DNA of 64,000 nt from Scatophagus argus (taxonomy: Eukaryota; Chordata; Actinopteri; Scatophagidae): assembly GCF_020382885.2 (NCBI RefSeq), contig NC_058497.1, positions 19,894,330 through 19,958,329 on the forward strand, written 5' to 3'. A program made the translations under genes and the position numbers. Below, piece by piece: positions 49,801-62,300 of this stretch. The notes under the pieces were generated by a model. It ran no database searches, was not told the DNA's origin, and was given only the letters and a program-made list of their open reading frames with translations. Position 1 is the first letter of the stretch; every line of letters begins with the position of its first letter.

Positions 49801-50784
49801 ATGAAAGATCTTTGGCTCATAGATAAACCAGATGTAACACAGGATTCAGAGTTATACTTTAATTAATAAGAACATGTGTTCTTATGTATTCTTCACCCAG
49901 ATAGCTGAGTGACCGGGAATTATTGTGAGTTTTTGGGGTAAATTATGGATGTGGAGGCAAAAGCTTAATGGTTAGCACAGTTGGTGATGAAATCTTATAC
50001 ACAAATAATTGTTTTTATTGATACACAAAAAAGTGGTGGTGGTTGGGCAATATGAAGAACAACACTTGGAGTATCAGCTGCTCAGGATATCTTGACGCCA
50101 CACTGTCCATTAACATTACATGACCGGGTTTTGTCTTAAACCAACTATCAGCTCAGCCTGTGTTGTGGGCTTTGCGTGCACCAGAGACAAAACCTTTCTC
50201 CACATTCCACAATGAAAGAGTTTTGTCTCTACATTGTGATTTAGGTCATCACCAATTCAGTGCCTGTTTAGTGGCATTTGAAAGATGTCCAATCTCCTGG
50301 GTTGGCACAATCACCCCATTCCTGTTACCATGGAAAGCTGGGCGAGTTAGAACCTCCTCCATGCGTTTTCCCAAAGTAAATCTCCACTTTCTCGGCGCTG
50401 AGCTGAGGGGGTTGGGAGGTAACTTGCGGTCACCCCCCCGTTCCCTTGCTCTCTCTCTTTGCAGTTAAATATGCCGGAGGTTCACGCTGAACACACCCAC
50501 AAATTAACCCTCTCTTGTCCTTCTGAACGTTAGTGAGGTAGCATCCTGGTAGGTGAACTCTCCTCTATCAGCGGTCTGCCACTGTGTAGATAAAGATCTT
50601 CTACCCAGGCTGGAAATCTAAAGTGGTTAATTCGGCTGACTCCTCCCAGCGTTTCCATTTATCGTATTAATAATCACACCACCTCGGCTTCGCCTTAAAA
50701 GTGGGAGGGCTGCTCGAGAGCGCCGGAAAACCGCGAGGAGCTGTCTCCGTTACGCGTGGTGCTGAAAGTGCCACTCGCTGCATC
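46835..50784. other. Intergenic region between the APRT-like gene and proca1
   Basis: No gene recognised over about 3.9 kb. A fragment of a dispersed repeat with TTTATTATTCCCGCAGAGTG (complement) lies near 48085-48125. A CTCF-like CTCCAGGGGGCGCTA lies at 48769-48790. The last 100 bases before proca1 include a TATA-like CCTTAAAAGTGGG near 50693-50706, about 85 bases upstream of the ATG. Confidence 0.5.
48769..48790 (+). promoter_or_regulatory. CTCF-like motif between the APRT-like gene and proca1
   Basis: ACTCCTCCAGGGGGCGCTAC contains CCAGGGGGCGCT, a good CTCF core, in gene-free DNA about 2 kb upstream of proca1. Sequence evidence only. Confidence 0.45.
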
Positions 50785-52510
50785 ATGTGGTCGGTCTTCT
50801 TTGTCTTTCTGTCTTACCTAGACAGAAACTTCGTCAAGGGCGACTTCTTGAGCCGCGCTCTGGACGCAGAGAAGGAGAGCAAAGAAATGTTCTCCATGCT
50901 CAATGGCACCTTTTGCGCAAAAATGTCAACCGTCAGAGAGAATTTCCTCTACCAAGTGTCAGACGGAGCCGAGGTGGTGCGCACAGTCGTCAGCCCCGGC
51001 GGGAAGCTCGTGAACTGCTCTGTCATAGTGAACCAGATGCAGGCGAAATCGTTCATGCACGAGTGCAGGTTGGGGCTGAAAGAGCAGAGAGCCGGGCGGC
51101 AACTGGAGACGCATTTTGCGCGCATGGATGAAGCCAAACTGATGTGCCGGCAGTCTAAAGAGAGGTCGGAGCGCAAAGGCAGGGCGTCAAGGGATGACAC
51201 TGATGACTCTGCGCAACAGAATAAGGTTTTAAAGAGGTCAAAGAGAGGCTTTACTTATCCTGGGACCCTTTGGTGTGGAGCTGGAAACATGGCTGATCAT
51301 TATGACCAGCTGGGTAGGTTATACGACTTCAGAATTTTAAAGAAAATTAAATTATTCATGTGCGTGAGTGTGTGCAAAATATTAAGCAGCTCAATACTAC
51401 TGACCTCTATGTTGCAGGAGAATTTGCACAGACGGACAGCTGCTGCCGAATCCATGACCACTGCCCTCACGTCATCCACGCCTTCTCCTCGAAATACGGC
51501 CACACCAATTTCAAGTGGCACTCCATCTGTCATTGTGATTGTGATAACACGTGAGTAATAATATTAATCATAATAATGATAACTTCATCATATTTATTCA
51601 TTCTCACGTTATGGATCAGCTCTCTCACCACTCAACTGGACCACTTGACGTTAAGGTTTGAAACTCATGTCTCACCAGTTCTGCGTTCTGATACTCTTTT
51701 AAAATGAGTGAACTGCATGCAGAAGGTGTTTTGAATAGTGTAGGTTACTGGTTTGCATATAATGTGTGAAAATATGTGCAACAAGGACCTCTTTTCATGT
51801 TTTTTAAAAAAGAAGAAAAAAAAATAGGTAGCATTTTGAATTACCCATCAAATTGGGAAATGCAAAGTATATGCAACACATTCTAATTTGAATAAATGTT
51901 TTAGACTTCATTAATGACTATACATGGCTTATTAAAATAAATTAATTGCATTCAAACTTTAGGTTACAGCAAATGTTAGCAGTTAAATGTGATAATGAAT
52001 GTTAAATATAATAATGGCTATTGTTTTAATAAATAACTTCTTTGGCAGGAAATTTGCTATAAATTACACAGACACAAATTATTATTATTACTACCACTCA
52101 ATAAGAATAATAATAATGAGGTATATTGAAATGCATGAATGATGTTGATGGTGATGATGAAAATATCAGGTCAAACTGATTTTGTGTGGCTGCTGGTTAG
52201 ACCGTGATGCCAAAGGACAGGAATAAAGTTCAAACTGAATAATCTTAACAATATCGCAGTGCTCATAGGATTATTATGTCTAAAAAAGTTTATGGGTTAT
52301 GCATAATTTGAAAAAACTTTGAACTAAACTTTGGTGCTGCAGACATCTTCAAAATGCATTAGACTCCAGGCTGTATGTCTGTCTGCCTACCATTTAAATG
52401 CAACAGCTGCATAGCTGTTACTCCACCCTTAGATTTCAAACTACCTCATCACCTCTTTTTGCCTTTGAATGATTCCTGAGAGAAATGACTAGAAATTGGA
52501 CAAAACTTTT

Positions 52511-52544
<34 letters not shown>

Positions 52545-54523
52545 GATTGAAAGACTGTTTGAGGAAAGTCAATGACACGGCTTCCAGGGTAGTCGGTCAG
52601 GCATTCTTCAATGTCATCGGCGTGCCTTGCTTTGATTTTGTCTATGAAGAACAGTGTGCAGAACGGCACTGGTACGGCATGTAAGTATCAGTGCACTCTG
52701 GTGTAAAACCTTTAAGTAGATTTGTAACATGCTGAGCTGTATTACTTTCTGAAACCACCACACATAACCCACCCCCCTTTTGTTCACCCTCTTGTAGGTG
52801 TAAACGATATGAGAAGCTTCCCATTGCTGTGCTGAGAGAGGCGGTCCCGTATGACTTTGGTGGTATTGAAGTCATCGATGAGCTGCCGTTGCCTACTTCC
52901 AAGAAGACAAATTCCAAGAAAAGCGAGAAAGAAGACCCACCTGAGAGTACAACACAGTCTACGATGTCAGGCCCTGAAGAGCCTTCACTCAGAAATGTTG
53001 TCACTGCTGCTGAGGACTTCATCAAAGTCCTTGCAACTGTCTCCACCTCCCAAAGCTCCACCACAGACTCTGAGAAAGGTGAGACGCAAAGCTCAGAGAA
53101 AAAGAAGAGAAAGAACACAGGGAAGAAGAAGAAAACCACCAAAAAGCAGAAAGGAAAAGGAAAGGGGAGGAAGAGGAAGCAGAAAGCAGAGTCAGGTGTT
53201 AAAATAGAGGAAGGAACTGCAGTTTCGACTTCTGGCAGCAAAACAGAAGGAGTCAACGCTCTGAGTAACTTCATCAGTGACTCACATAAACACAACCAGT
53301 CAGGTAAAAAAACAAACAGAGTCAGTGACAACGAATATGAGCTCGTAGGACAAGAAGAGCCCTCCAATGAAGTCATGAAAGATGAACCAGCAGTGGATAA
53401 GGATACTGTTTCCGTTACGTCACCTCCAACAGTCCAGAAGAAACCAGCAGTAGAAATCACTCTTTCTACGCCAACAAGCACAGCAACTAATGTTCCACAC
53501 AAAGCAAAAACTAGAAGGCTAAGAAAGGGTGGGAGAAAGAAGAGCAAGACAGTTCCTCTTTCTTCTTCTGAAGAGCTTGCAACGAACACAACAGACATTT
53601 CTGTCCCCACCATCATTACAATAACCCCAGCGGCACAGTCAGAGCAACAAAGCTTTGGGAACGGCACTGAAAAGCGACCACTCGTCGGTTCTGCCAAGAT
53701 CCCCATTGTAAGCTCCAAAGTCAAAAGGAATAGGTCAAAGGAGAGAGGAGGAAGAGAGGAGAGGAAAAAAAGGAGAAAAGACAGCTTGGCTTCTCCCACT
53801 GTGGCTACTCCCCATGAAAATTCCTCTGTGGACAATCTGAAAGTGATCCCTCTCACTGGGGCTCCCACTGTACCATCGGTGCTCACCACAAAGCATCGGG
53901 TCTCGCACAGGCTGGACATTTATGGAGGGAAGACGTTCATCCAAGCTGCATCCCTGAACTCCTCTTTCAGTGTTCTGAAAAGGCAAAAGTCACAAAAGAA
54001 AGAGCTGAGAGGAAGGCAGAGGAAAACAGGTTTGCCTCTTTCAAGCCAAAATCCACACAACAGCTCTGGAAATGCGTTTCCTGTTCATCAAACTCCACAG
54101 ATAAGTGATGCACCGCACCCTGCAATCCCTGCTGCAATCAGAATCAGGCCCACAGAAAAAACAGAAACTCACAGTGAATGGAGGCTTTTCACTGCTATCA
54201 CAGCGTCCCCTGCTGTCCCTGCAAAGAGACACAGGCAGACAATCAGACAGCAGAGAAAACCAAGAAAGAAAGCTGTACCTATTGCTCTCAGCAATGCAGT
54301 TTCTACCCTTAAACGAACTGAACAAACACCAATGACATTTACAACTGCGCCATTCAAAGTCACCACTACTGAAGAGTTCAATCTACAGAGGTCTGAAAAG
54401 ACCTCCATGACCACCTCAACACCTCCGGTCATGAGTCCAATTCAGTTATCAATTGAGAGAGCTAAAGCACAGTTCAGCTGGAAAAAGGGGAGGAAGACGG
54501 CATCGACTCTTAGACAGCAATGA
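50785..54523 (+). CDS. proca1: Group III phospholipase A2-like protein, probable fish proca1 (4 exons, 840 aa)
   Basis: Coding exons: 50785-51313, 51418-51550, 52546-52680, 52798-54523; phases 1, 2, 2 join to 840 aa. Residues 1-12 (MWSVFFVFLSYL) form a short hydrophobic start that could be a signal peptide. Residues 13-154 form a Cys-containing prodomain ending in KRSKR, a furin-type site (R-x-K-R). The phospholipase domain from 155 has the calcium loop YPGTLWCGAGN at 158-168, catalytic His189-Asp190 in CCRIHDHC, and the later CDCDN and YEEQC cysteines. About 550 residues of Lys/Ser/Thr-rich low-complexity tail follow, all in the last exon, with many KKRK-type clusters. A pla2g3 copy is the alternative. 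The position beside rab34 favours proca1, whose mammalian form is a cyclin A1 interactor related to this family. It is an ordinary vertebrate gene, not a venom component by any evidence here. Confidence 0.85.
52512..52541 (+). repeat. (CT)n microsatellite forming the polypyrimidine tract of proca1 exon 3
   Basis: About fifteen CT dinucleotides run directly into TGCAG, the 3' splice acceptor whose exon starts at 52546. The whole polypyrimidine tract of this intron is therefore a simple repeat. Confidence 0.9.
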
Positions 54524-54745
54524 GCCATGTGGTGCAAGCATAGCAGGATAGGCTGAAAATAAAAGGAAACTTAGCTGGCTAGGCTAGCTGCTGTCAAGCA
54601 CATAAAATAAGTTAAGTACAACACTGAAAGTATTCTCAGCATAATCTTTTCTGTTTCAGCATTTAAATCACAGAAATGGAAAGAAGACATATTTGATTGT
54701 AAGGCAAGAATCATGTTTTGTAACATTGTATTCTGCATGTTCTAA

Positions 54746-54751
54746 AATAAA
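54746..54751 (+). other. Candidate polyadenylation signal of proca1
   Basis: AATAAA lies 223 bases after the stop codon. A closer hexamer lies at 54558-54563, only 35 bases after the stop, so two 3' ends are possible. Confidence 0.5.
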
Positions 54752-54847
54752 ATTTCTGAATGATTATGAATGTATCTGACAGTGCCTCTGTTCATATTTA
54801 GTGGTAAAATAAACAAGAAAATCTTTTATTTGGAAAGAATACTTGGA

Positions 54848-55110
54848 CGTTTTGGGAAATGTGCTATTTGTTTTTATTCATGAGCTACATGAGACTGTTG
54901 ATAGCCTACTACTTTCATTCCTATATGCTAAATACAAAGCTACCAAAGAGCTAAAATGACATGTTGGTTTTCTAAACACTTTAATTTTTGGATGAAATGA
55001 ACAAATTATCCTTGACATGTCAATTATAGGTGGTTTTGTCATGTCTGGACTGGGCAGGCTAGCTTTTCCCGCCTTTTCCCTCAATGCTAAGCTAAGGGCT
55101 TTTCAGGTGG
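54848..55110. repeat. Diverged common teleost interspersed repeat
   Basis: The block starts with a TTTTGGGAAATGTGCTA phrase and ends with AATGCTAAGCTAAGG. These are the same landmarks seen at 34944-35180, at 35480-35745 (inverted) and near 4680-4770. It is heavily diverged and lies just after the proca1 3' UTR. Family name not assigned. Confidence 0.5.
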
Positions 55111-57439
55111 AAAAACTGGAAATTAGAGGCTTAGCAATAACCTGCTTAACCTGATTTTATTTTTTTGTGAACTTTTTTTCCATACAGAAACCATGCCAAC
55201 AAAATTCTCAAGCGTTTATGCACTGTGGTCTTTTGTTCACGGGGACTTTGGCCTTAATAGGCCCTACACCCCCACCCCCCCTCGTGTGGTTTAAAGCAGA
55301 GTCACATTCTCCACACAGATTAGGTGTTCACTTTGCACATTAGGCTACTTTCACCTCTAACCCTCGAGGGTTGTAACACCCAGCGCAGAGGCTGAAATCC
55401 TCCTGGTCAGCTGATTCTCACATGCTTGCATAAGAGGAATTTAGTTGGATGAGTCTGAATGGGTGAGATGTCCACATTAGCTCAGTTACATCTGATCATC
55501 ATATTTTGTTATGCTGAGGAAAGATTTTACTGTATAGCATCAGATCATCTCATGAAAAACAGTGGGAATGAGGTAACAATGCAGACTTTCATGCCACAGC
55601 TCAAACGCCCAGATTTTTTGGATAACACCCAAGCATTCAGAGGAGTCTTGCTATTCAGACTCAAGCATAAACTGAAATGGCAGATTGACTAACACAGTTG
55701 GACCTGCGATAAAAACCATTTCTCACAGTGAGGGGGAAAAAAGTGGTAGGAATTTTTTCCATTTCATCATCGGAACATGTTCACGTTCTTCATGTTAAGG
55801 ATTATTTAAGTTGACCCATACTTTTGGAAACGGACTGACACGTACTCAGAATAGCCAACATAGAGAATATTATTATTCCACATAGGTATGTATATAATTC
55901 ATGCTCACACACTGAGTCTGTGTGTAGATTACATTTGTTAGGCTACTTTGTTCTGTCCAGATCAGATTTATTTGAGGATAAAGAATGATTAACACACTCG
56001 CAGAGTTCAACATACCCAGGCTAGTAGTAGCTTACTGTGCAAATGGAGAACATGTCCACACAATGCTTTGTTAAATGTGCATTTGCATGTTATTGTATTT
56101 ATTAAAATATAAGTTTAACTTCACAAATTTGTGTAAAAAGTGATTTGTTTGACCACTTGGAGGTAATGGAAACAAGAAGTGAATGCAACGTGGACGCATA
56201 GTCACCTTTTAAGCTGACAGACGCAGAGCATCATTATCATTCATTTGGAGTTATGACTCCAGCAGGTAAATCTATTCCACATTCCCTTTCTTTTTGCAGT
56301 GAATCATTAGATCTTTTTCACTATAGACATCGTGCCTGCTGTGGCTAAAATCAATGCTTTGAGGGTAACTTACTGTGGCGTGATGGTGGCTTGAAGCAGG
56401 AAGGGGTGCGCAGGAATGTCTTGTGCGTGATATATGAGTAGCTTGATGTCACGCTGTGGGTAACAAGCAGGACTGGTGGACACCTGCTCACTTTAGGAAC
56501 AGAACAAAACATGATTAAATAAAATGAAAGTGAATTCTACTGCAATATTTGAACATTTCTTGGACCTCTGTGATAGGTGCAGATGATGCCTCCCCCTCAG
56601 GGCATTGGCTAGATGCCTACTGGAGAGGGTTCGTGTGAGGGTTTTGCCCCCAGTTCATTACTGCTGAGATGGCTTTGAAACATGTGAGAGGTTGTATTGG
56701 GAGGCAGACTCTGGTCAGGCAGAAAAAACACACACACAAAGGAATATACAATCATGTTATGTGTGACAATGACATGGTCTGTGGCAGCCTATTAGGTGAA
56801 GAATCCAATAATCCATTATATTCACCAACACTGGAGAGAGTTTATTGATTCAGAGAAACTAACCCGTAGCGGTTAAATTGGCTGGTGTTGCAGTGATGGA
56901 TGAGGGAACGAGATCTTCTGAACTGAGAAGCAAAACCGCTCATCAAATAGACCCTGATTCTTTAATTTGACTTGGTATAGTAACCTAAGTAAGCATATAC
57001 AGTATGGAAAGTTAGAAGACAATTAAAGAACAAGAACAAATCAGCATAAGGGAGCTTCAATATACAGTACCTCTGCCACTAGATTTAAAAAAAAAACAAC
57101 AAAAAAACAAAAAACTGTAAAGGTTCATGGCAGTCATCCTGAAACCAATTCAGGCTCTCTGTGGGAATAATCCCTGGCGGCATATTTATTTTCTGGTAGT
57201 GATGAGGGCAAAGCCACATTTTTCTGACACACCTTTTCTGTTTGGGTGCGAGGGCCTGTCCAGCTGGCCACAAACACTCAGTCAAGTGTTTTGCACAAAT
57301 GTAGGCTCTGTGTAAATGGATATTCATTAACATCAGAAAGACGGTGGGTAGTGTTTGGCAGTCACAGACTAACCTTGGATTTCCTCTGAACAGGAAACTG
57401 GAAGGTTTCAGCAGGGCCTCCTCCATGATCTGTTGCACA

Positions 57440-57600
57440 GTGAGGTAAATGAGCTAAATGCTAACAGTGACAATGTTTGCATGGTTAAAGCAGACCGATG
57501 TTTATTCGGTAAAATGTAAACCAAGCTCAGCACCTTAGTTTAGAGTGTTAGCATGCTAACATTTGCTAATTAGCCCTAAACAGAAAGACAAGCCTCACGG
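57440..57600. repeat. Common teleost GCTAACA-rich interspersed repeat
   Basis: The phrases GAGCTAAATGCTAACAG, GTTAGCATGCTAACATTTGC and AATTAGCCCTAAACA are characteristic of a repeat I recognise from many fish genomes. No coding content. Family name not assigned. Confidence 0.6.
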
Positions 57601-58602
57601 GAACATGATTAGCTTTGCATGAATCTAACAATCGCACTGGACAAGTTTCTACCCGCAACATCTTTTCTTCATCTGCGTTATTAAAACTGATACCGAGGAA
57701 GAAGAGGCCAACCGCTCACTTGTCACAGACTGTACAGAAAACAGGACAGGAAACATTTAAAGCAATAGGCAGCAAAACATTGTGCCTTGTTAATATATAA
57801 TGTAAAGCTCTCTTATACTTTGTCCCCTCCTCAGTGTGGTAACCTGCAGGATACTAACGGTGTCTGAAATATTACTGAAAAGTCTGTTTTTGTGCAAGTT
57901 GAAGAAGGTATAAACTTTTAACCTCATTAACCACAGTTATGTAACAGCAATGAAACAGCTTCAGCAAACAGTAACCATACAAAACGGTGTTGTATTGCCC
58001 CAAGATAATTGTATAGAACTGGTTCTGACTCATGTACATTTAAGGAAAATTATGTAGACACCTGCATGTGAGTTCTCATGAACTTGCCCCCAGAAAGCAT
58101 GAACACTCACCATGAATATTCTGAAGGCATGTAATGCTTGTGACTTCGAGTGTGCAAAGCCTGAAAAAGTTGGTCAAGCTGCACAGTTCAGTGGAAGTCA
58201 ATATTCCTGCAAATCTGTAAAACCTGTATTGTTCAGTTTTATTTACTTGTAACTGTGCTGTCAAGCCAAAATTACTGAATCTAATAAGAGAGAAGCGTAT
58301 GACTCCAAAAATACAAGCTGTAAATGTTAACCTACATGAGTAAGCAAAGGATATTATTGGACATATAAAGATATACTATTTTCTCATCATCTGTTCCCCT
58401 ACAGCTTCTCAGCAATCCAGTATATTAGATTATTTATCTGAAACAACTTATACTCTGTCTGTATAAGTGCATATATTCATACTGAACATACTCATACTGA
58501 AATGTTTCAGTGACACCTAGTGGGCAATAAGGTCTCAAATGTCACATTTGGCACAGATGTAGTACCCAGATATAGTACTTAGATAAAAGTATTTACACCA
58601 CA

Positions 58603-58703
58603 AAGAGAAATTCTCCATTGGGTGCAACAGAGACCATAGCTCACCAAACTGAAATGATGAAGAATATCCTGAATGCTGAGTGACAGCCCTGACCTACACA
58701 CAC
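58603..58703 (+). repeat. Left copy of a 101-bp direct repeat flanking dhrs11
   Basis: This segment matches 63884-63984 in the same orientation with only about four mismatches over 101 bases and no gaps. It begins AAGAGAAATTCTCCA and ends GACCTACACACAC. Flanking sequence is unrelated. Confidence 0.9.
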
Positions 58704-59388
58704 CTAAAGCATTACTGCAGTAATCTATGGTAGTCTTGTAGAAGATTTACAATACTTGTGCAAAAACAATCAGTTCATTATATTGACGGAAATATAAAGC
58801 AGTGTGACAAGACCCAACTTAAGGCCTGTTACTGCAGGCATAAAGTTGGGTGACACAACAGGAGGGATAAACGAGTCTTTTTCAACCTTTTTTGTGTCAC
58901 AGCACGTTTTACATTGAAAAATCCTGCGGCACACCACCAACTAATTTTATGTATTTTGGTATTTCTATTTGATATTTTCAAATGATTTTCATATACATTA
59001 CTAATACTGATTTATTAAGATGATTAGTTTTCTCTAATACATTGATTGATTTTTTATTTGGTTTTATATTATTTATTAATATATTAGTATAATTAAATAT
59101 GAATCTCCAATCATGTCCTTTAGATATTTCACAATTTATTTATTTTAACTAGTTTTTATATTCTTGATATTTGTCTATTTTTATGGCTTGCATTGCATGT
59201 ATATTTTTGACATTTTGATTACAATTTTGGACATTATTTGTTTCTGGATAATGATGTATGTATGTGTTTTCTGCCTAACCACAAATCACCACCACAAAGT
59301 TACTTCATGATTAGACAAAGTAATTCATTTCACATATGCACTAAACCACTTTGTCAGTACGCTGCATTAGTTGTCACATTGTGCAATA

Positions 59389-62300
59389 TTATGACAGCTG
59401 CTCCACGGGTCTCATCTGAATGTCTCCAATCTGAAAGAAAAGATACGATAAGCTTATCTAATTATGGCTAAACTACTGATTTCAACAGTAAAAGAGCAAA
59501 AACTTAAAACAAGGATGATAAGTTACCTTAGAAAACACATGCACAAAACATGTACATGAGCGAGGAAATCACATACCTGCACATGTGGAGGGGCACTTAG
59601 GGCGTAAACAACAGAATTTGCAACATCTACTGCATCCAAAGGCTGCAAGGAAAGTGAAAATTGGAATAGTGTGAACTGCCCATTCATGTCATTACACCGA
59701 CAATAACTGAGGGATGAAGGAATAACATTACTTTAAATTTAGTGTACAGATCAGCAGATTTCTCAGGATTGTCTCTGAAGAGCTGCTGAGCAAATTCTGT
59801 CTCCACTACACCAGGAGAGATGCTCTGCAAGAAGAAATGAGAAAACTTCATGAAATACTGTGCACTTTTCTCAGATTTACTTATAATGCAATGAATGGAG
59901 ATGGTGAGGGTTTCAGGTTCAGCATGGTTTTACAAGCATTAATTGTTTAATGAAGCAGAATGCAGAGTTGACTGAATGTGGTGAGTTTTTAGAGAGATAA
60001 AGTGACAAAATCTTACTGTGGCTCTGATGTGGGTTTTGGCCTCGCGCAGCTCCTGTCTCAGGGCCTCCGTCAGGGCCGTCACAGCGTACTTGGTGGAGCT
60101 GTAGAAATGTATGTCTGCGCTGTGAACAACACGATGTCCACTCATGCTGCATACATTTGAGTTGTGGGAAAGGTTAACCAGGTCAGCACAGGCTTTCACA
60201 ACATGTAATGATAGCATATCAGTCCCTAATACTTGTGAGTGTTGAAAAATCCTTACAGATGTAATTGTCAGTTCTTTGAAAGTCAGGTTTGACTATGTAA
60301 TGCGAGAAAAATTGTTTGTTTGATCCTTAAAAGTCTAAGTTAAGTCTATGGCTACAGTAATTAGTCAATAAATCAATTGACAGAAGACTAATCTGCAACT
60401 ATTAAAGCCATTTCTCCAAAAGAAAGGCCAAACATTTCCATTTCCAGCTCCCAGAGTCTGGTTTGCGAGGACTTCCACCTTTTCTTCGTCACATTTGACA
60501 GTTTTTGACTGTCGGTTGGCCAAAACAAGCGATCTAAAGACGTCACCTGAGGCCACAAGATATTGTGATGGACATTTTTAATTTTTTTATGACATTTTTT
60601 GGACCACAGTATTAATCACAACAATAACTGGCAGATTAATTGGTCATAAAGTTAATTGTGACCCTGGTTAAGTCCGCTTCAGTGTTAAAGAAACAAATAT
60701 TTGGGTGACAGGAAGTGATGATTATTTTGCAAACTAAACTAATTGACCCTGAAATGTTAAAATCAGCACAACTGTACTCCATGAATATCACTGTACATTG
60801 TGAGCAATTAAAACTGCACCTGTTTAAGTTGATGATGTGCCCATCGTCAACATTTCTTTCTTTCATGGATTGATACGCTTCACGTGTGCATATACTCAAA
60901 GCAAGAACGTTCACCTGCAAAACACAAAGAAAAAAGAAGAAAGAAAGAAGCAAAAAAGTCAAAAGTGAAGAAATAAATCTGGTATCACTACAGTTGGATA
61001 TTCTACTCATAATTTTTGGATATTTTATTGACGTGTTTTCAAAGAGTTAGATATTTTACCATTATAAGTTTTGTGTTTTTGTTTTTTTAAGTACTTTTGC
61101 TTGTGCAAGTATTTCAAATGCAGTTTTTCAAGTAGCAGTGTCACATGCACAACTGAGCAACTCTGAAAGTAATGAACAGGGCTCCACCTCTCCACCTGTA
61201 TGCAGATTTCCCCTGAATAGATCAATGGTGGATGGTGTTGGTATAATCACTCTCCCTGCCAAAAGGGAATAGCAACAGTTCTGCAGGTTCGAGGAAAGTA
61301 CTTCACTAAATGTACTTAGATACTTTCTAACACTAGTAACTGAGATGATTTCATATCAGGAAGGTGGTTTTAAACAGTCAGCAACATTATGTATGTCGCA
61401 TTGCTCTATAAAGAGGCAGCAATCGTGCTGTTTCTGGGATTTTATTGTCTCAAGCCACACGTAATCAAACTTGACTCATGCTGCTCTGTCCGAACTGCTC
61501 ATGTTACCGATGAGGTTTAATTAGACCACCACTGAACTAGATACCAAAACCACTAAGCTCTTACATCCAGCATGTTCCTCCAGCCACTGGTATTGCCATT
61601 TAACAGTGACTCCGGGTGAGCCAAGCCAGCGTTGTTGATGCAGACATCCACACCTTTGTGCTGCGCTTTGATGGCAGCGAACATGGACAGAATCTCCTCC
61701 TCCTTCGTCAAATCACACTTGAAAGGCACCAAAACGCCACTGTGGCCTTCACTTTGACACTGAGCTGCCAGTTTCTGAAATGGAAAAAAAAAAAGAATAA
61801 CAGACAAATCAGCTGTGTATTCAGTATGTTTCCCACGTGTTTACACAATAAACCCCACCAGGCATTCAAATTATATTTTGATTAACAAAAATACAGCAAA
61901 TAGAATAACAATAATAAATAATAAGAATTCAGCCTAGTTTAAAAATATTACGTCAACAATGAGTTTCACTGAGGACATCTGTCCTTTGGGCACTTTGTGT
62001 GTTATTTACTCACATCAACCTACTGCCAAATATGCTGTTTGAACACTTTGTCACCTAAAGCCAGGAGGTCTGTTCTGGCAAGCAGAAAAACAACTTTAAA
62101 GTGTAAAGTGGCTGTTGTAATGACAGGGTGGCAGCATCTACAGAGAATCTTTCTCCTTCCTTGTGTGACTGTGATCTCATGAAAGTCATGAGCGTTTCTT
62201 CTCTGTGACTGCACAGGTCATGTTTCGCAGTCATTCATAATCTGCCTTCGCCATCCCGGTGAAGAAAATATTGTGTCGAGCATAATTGAAAGCTAGCGTG

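Larger units (their letters stand above)
54752..59388. other. Intergenic region between convergent proca1 and dhrs11
   Basis: No gene recognised. The region holds the repeat at 54848-55110, a repeat rich in GCTAACA at 57440-57600, a 101-bp sequence at 58603-58703 repeated beyond dhrs11, and a very AT-rich block at 58960-59230. That block includes TTTATT hexamers usable as a dhrs11 polyadenylation signal (for example 59135-59140 on the minus strand). Confidence 0.5.

Noticed and set aside
52642-53919. A 425-codon open frame on the minus strand
   Set aside because: It is the antisense shadow of the long, purine-rich last exon of proca1. Its Ser/Leu/Phe-rich translation reflects the complement of Lys/Glu/Ser/Thr codons, and the sense frame has the gene structure.
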